From: DASQDN01 sp035630195
GTDB taxonomy: Bacteria; Acidobacteriota; Terriglobia; Bryobacterales; Bryobacteraceae
DNA length: 34,316 nucleotides
Reading direction: 5' to 3'
Assembly (NCBI GenBank): GCA_035630195.1
Contig: DASQLD010000141.1
Coordinates: 1-34,316 of the forward strand
The notes under the pieces are model-generated. The model was not told where the DNA came from and made no database searches. It worked only from the letters and a program-made list of their open reading frames with translations. The translations under genes were made by a program, and so were the position numbers. Below, in pieces: positions 33,536 through 34,316 of the stretch (positions are counted from its first letter, which is position 1; the number at the start of each line of letters is the position of its first letter).

Positions 33536-34316
33536 GATTCCTCACGTACCATTGAGCGGATCGAGGCTGTCCGATTTGTTTCACTCGTCAGTTTTCGCAG
33601 CCACTCGAAGTCAGGACAAGTCATCATGTGCGGTGTTGCGCGCCAGCGCCAGTTTCCATCGGCCGTTCCCGGGATGTTCATCCGGCTTTGACTTCCCAGA
33701 TTCAACAGATCCTGCAGCGGAGCTATTGCCAGCGCAGCGGGAGACGACCACGCGATGCGAATCATCTCAGGCGTCGCATTTCGGTGGTCTCCCGCCGGCC
33801 GCTTCGAATACTTCGAGAAGGATCGCTTGTCTCGATTCGGCAATTGCTCGAACCACTCGCGCGTCGTGGCGTTGTCGTGGGTACCGGTGTATACGACTGT
33901 GTTGGCCGAGTAATTATCCGGCAGATGAACATTATCAACATCCCCGTCGAACGCAAATTGGAGTACGCGTGTCCCGGGAATATCGAACTGTTCGCGGAGC
34001 GCGGATACATCGGGAGTGATCAGGCCTAAGTCTTCTGCGAAGAATGGGAGCGAGCCGAGTTCCTTCTGTACGACTCGGAAGAAATCAGCGCCAGGGCCGA
34101 GTACCCATTCGCCAGTTTCGGCGGTTCGGGCTCCGGCAGGCACGTGCCAGGCGGCAGCAAACCCCCGGAAATGATCGAGGCGAATCAAGTCAACATGGGC
34201 CAAAAGAGCGCGCAGCCGGTCAATCCACCACGCATAAGAAGTACGCGCATGTGCCGCCCAGTCATAGACAGGGTTGCCCCAGAGTTGCCCTTGCGCACTG
34301 AAATTGTCGGGCGGTA
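33532..34316 (-). CDS. malQ: 4-alpha-glucanotransferase (amylomaltase), 5' end cut by window
   Basis: About 260 C-terminal residues are visible; the frame is open to the window edge. PPDNFSAQGQLWGNPVYDW is the amylomaltase landmark. IRLDHFRGF carries the nucleophile Asp, FFAEDLG the acid/base Glu and YTGTHDNATTREW the third catalytic Asp of GH77. The enzyme transfers alpha-1,4-glucan segments, disproportionating malto-oligosaccharides. Stop and glgX start overlap as ATGA. Together with glgX it takes branched glucan to linear chains, with xfp handling downstream sugar phosphates. The last residues (NRTASIRSMVREES) form a short tail after the conserved part. Confidence 0.95.
   Translation of the reverse strand, partial: PPDNFSAQGQLWGNPVYDWAAHARTSYAWWIDRLRALLAHVDLIRLDHFRGFAAAWHVPAGARTAETGEWVLGPGADFFRVVQKELGSLPFFAEDLGLITPDVSALREQFDIPGTRVLQFAFDGDVDNVHLPDNYSANTVVYTGTHDNATTREWFEQLPNRDKRSFSKYSKRPAGDHRNATPEMIRIAWSSPAALAIAPLQDLLNLGSQSRMNIPGTADGNWRWRATPHMMTCPDFEWLRKLTSETNRTASIRSMVREES

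Overview
The window looks like chromosomal DNA of a GC-rich Acidobacteriota, probably Bryobacterales/Solibacter-like. This is inferred from gene content: two very large Oar-type TonB-dependent transporters that begin with a carboxypeptidase-regulatory-like domain, a DUF1501 plus DUF1549/DUF1553 pair, a PPC-domain protein, and Tat-exported sulfatase and enolase-superfamily enzymes. I see no insertion sequence, integrase, CRISPR array or rRNA.

Region 1 (1-12,665, minus strand) is one long gene train: Oar transporter, then M81 (MlrC-like) metallo-hydrolase, ACS-type MFS permease, PPC-domain protein, DUF1549/DUF1553 protein, DUF1501 protein and a secreted esterase cut by the window edge. Almost every junction is an ATGA-type overlap or a few bases, so the train is probably one operon read from a good promoter at 12,705-12,734. 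Region 2 (12,811-23,063, plus strand) is divergent: a GntR-headed, LacI-bodied regulator, a class III aminotransferase of the glutamate-1-semialdehyde aminomutase type, two tandem mannonate-dehydratase-like enolase-superfamily proteins, a sulfatase, an aldose-1-epimerase-like protein and a clan-A glycoside hydrolase, again tightly packed. Together these read as a bidirectional, regulator-centred carbohydrate utilisation locus. The presumed flow is outer-membrane uptake, removal of sulfate and acyl or amide decorations, glycan cleavage, anomer conversion, sugar-acid dehydration and inner-membrane uptake. The sulfatase, acid-sugar dehydratase homologues and ACS-type permease suggest a sulfated and/or uronic-acid-containing glycan. 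The substrate itself cannot be read from the sequence.

Region 3 (23,064-23,755) is a gene-free 690-base stretch rich in inverted repeats. It holds what looks like the 3' half of a tRNA gene without its 5' half, possibly an old attachment site. Region 4 (23,756-28,791) carries a second Oar transporter, a convergent TPR protein and a divergent seven-heme cytochrome c. Region 5 (28,907-34,316, minus strand) is a separate central-carbon operon: malQ (cut by the window edge), glgX, xfp. It links glycogen or malto-oligosaccharide breakdown to the phosphoketolase shunt.

Five of the largest genes are each split by what looks like a single-base indel: DUF1549/1553, M81, Oar 1, the glycoside hydrolase and Oar 2. 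In each case both halves join into one family-length protein. This fits residual assembly indel errors at least as well as gene decay, so these genes are described as split rather than dead.
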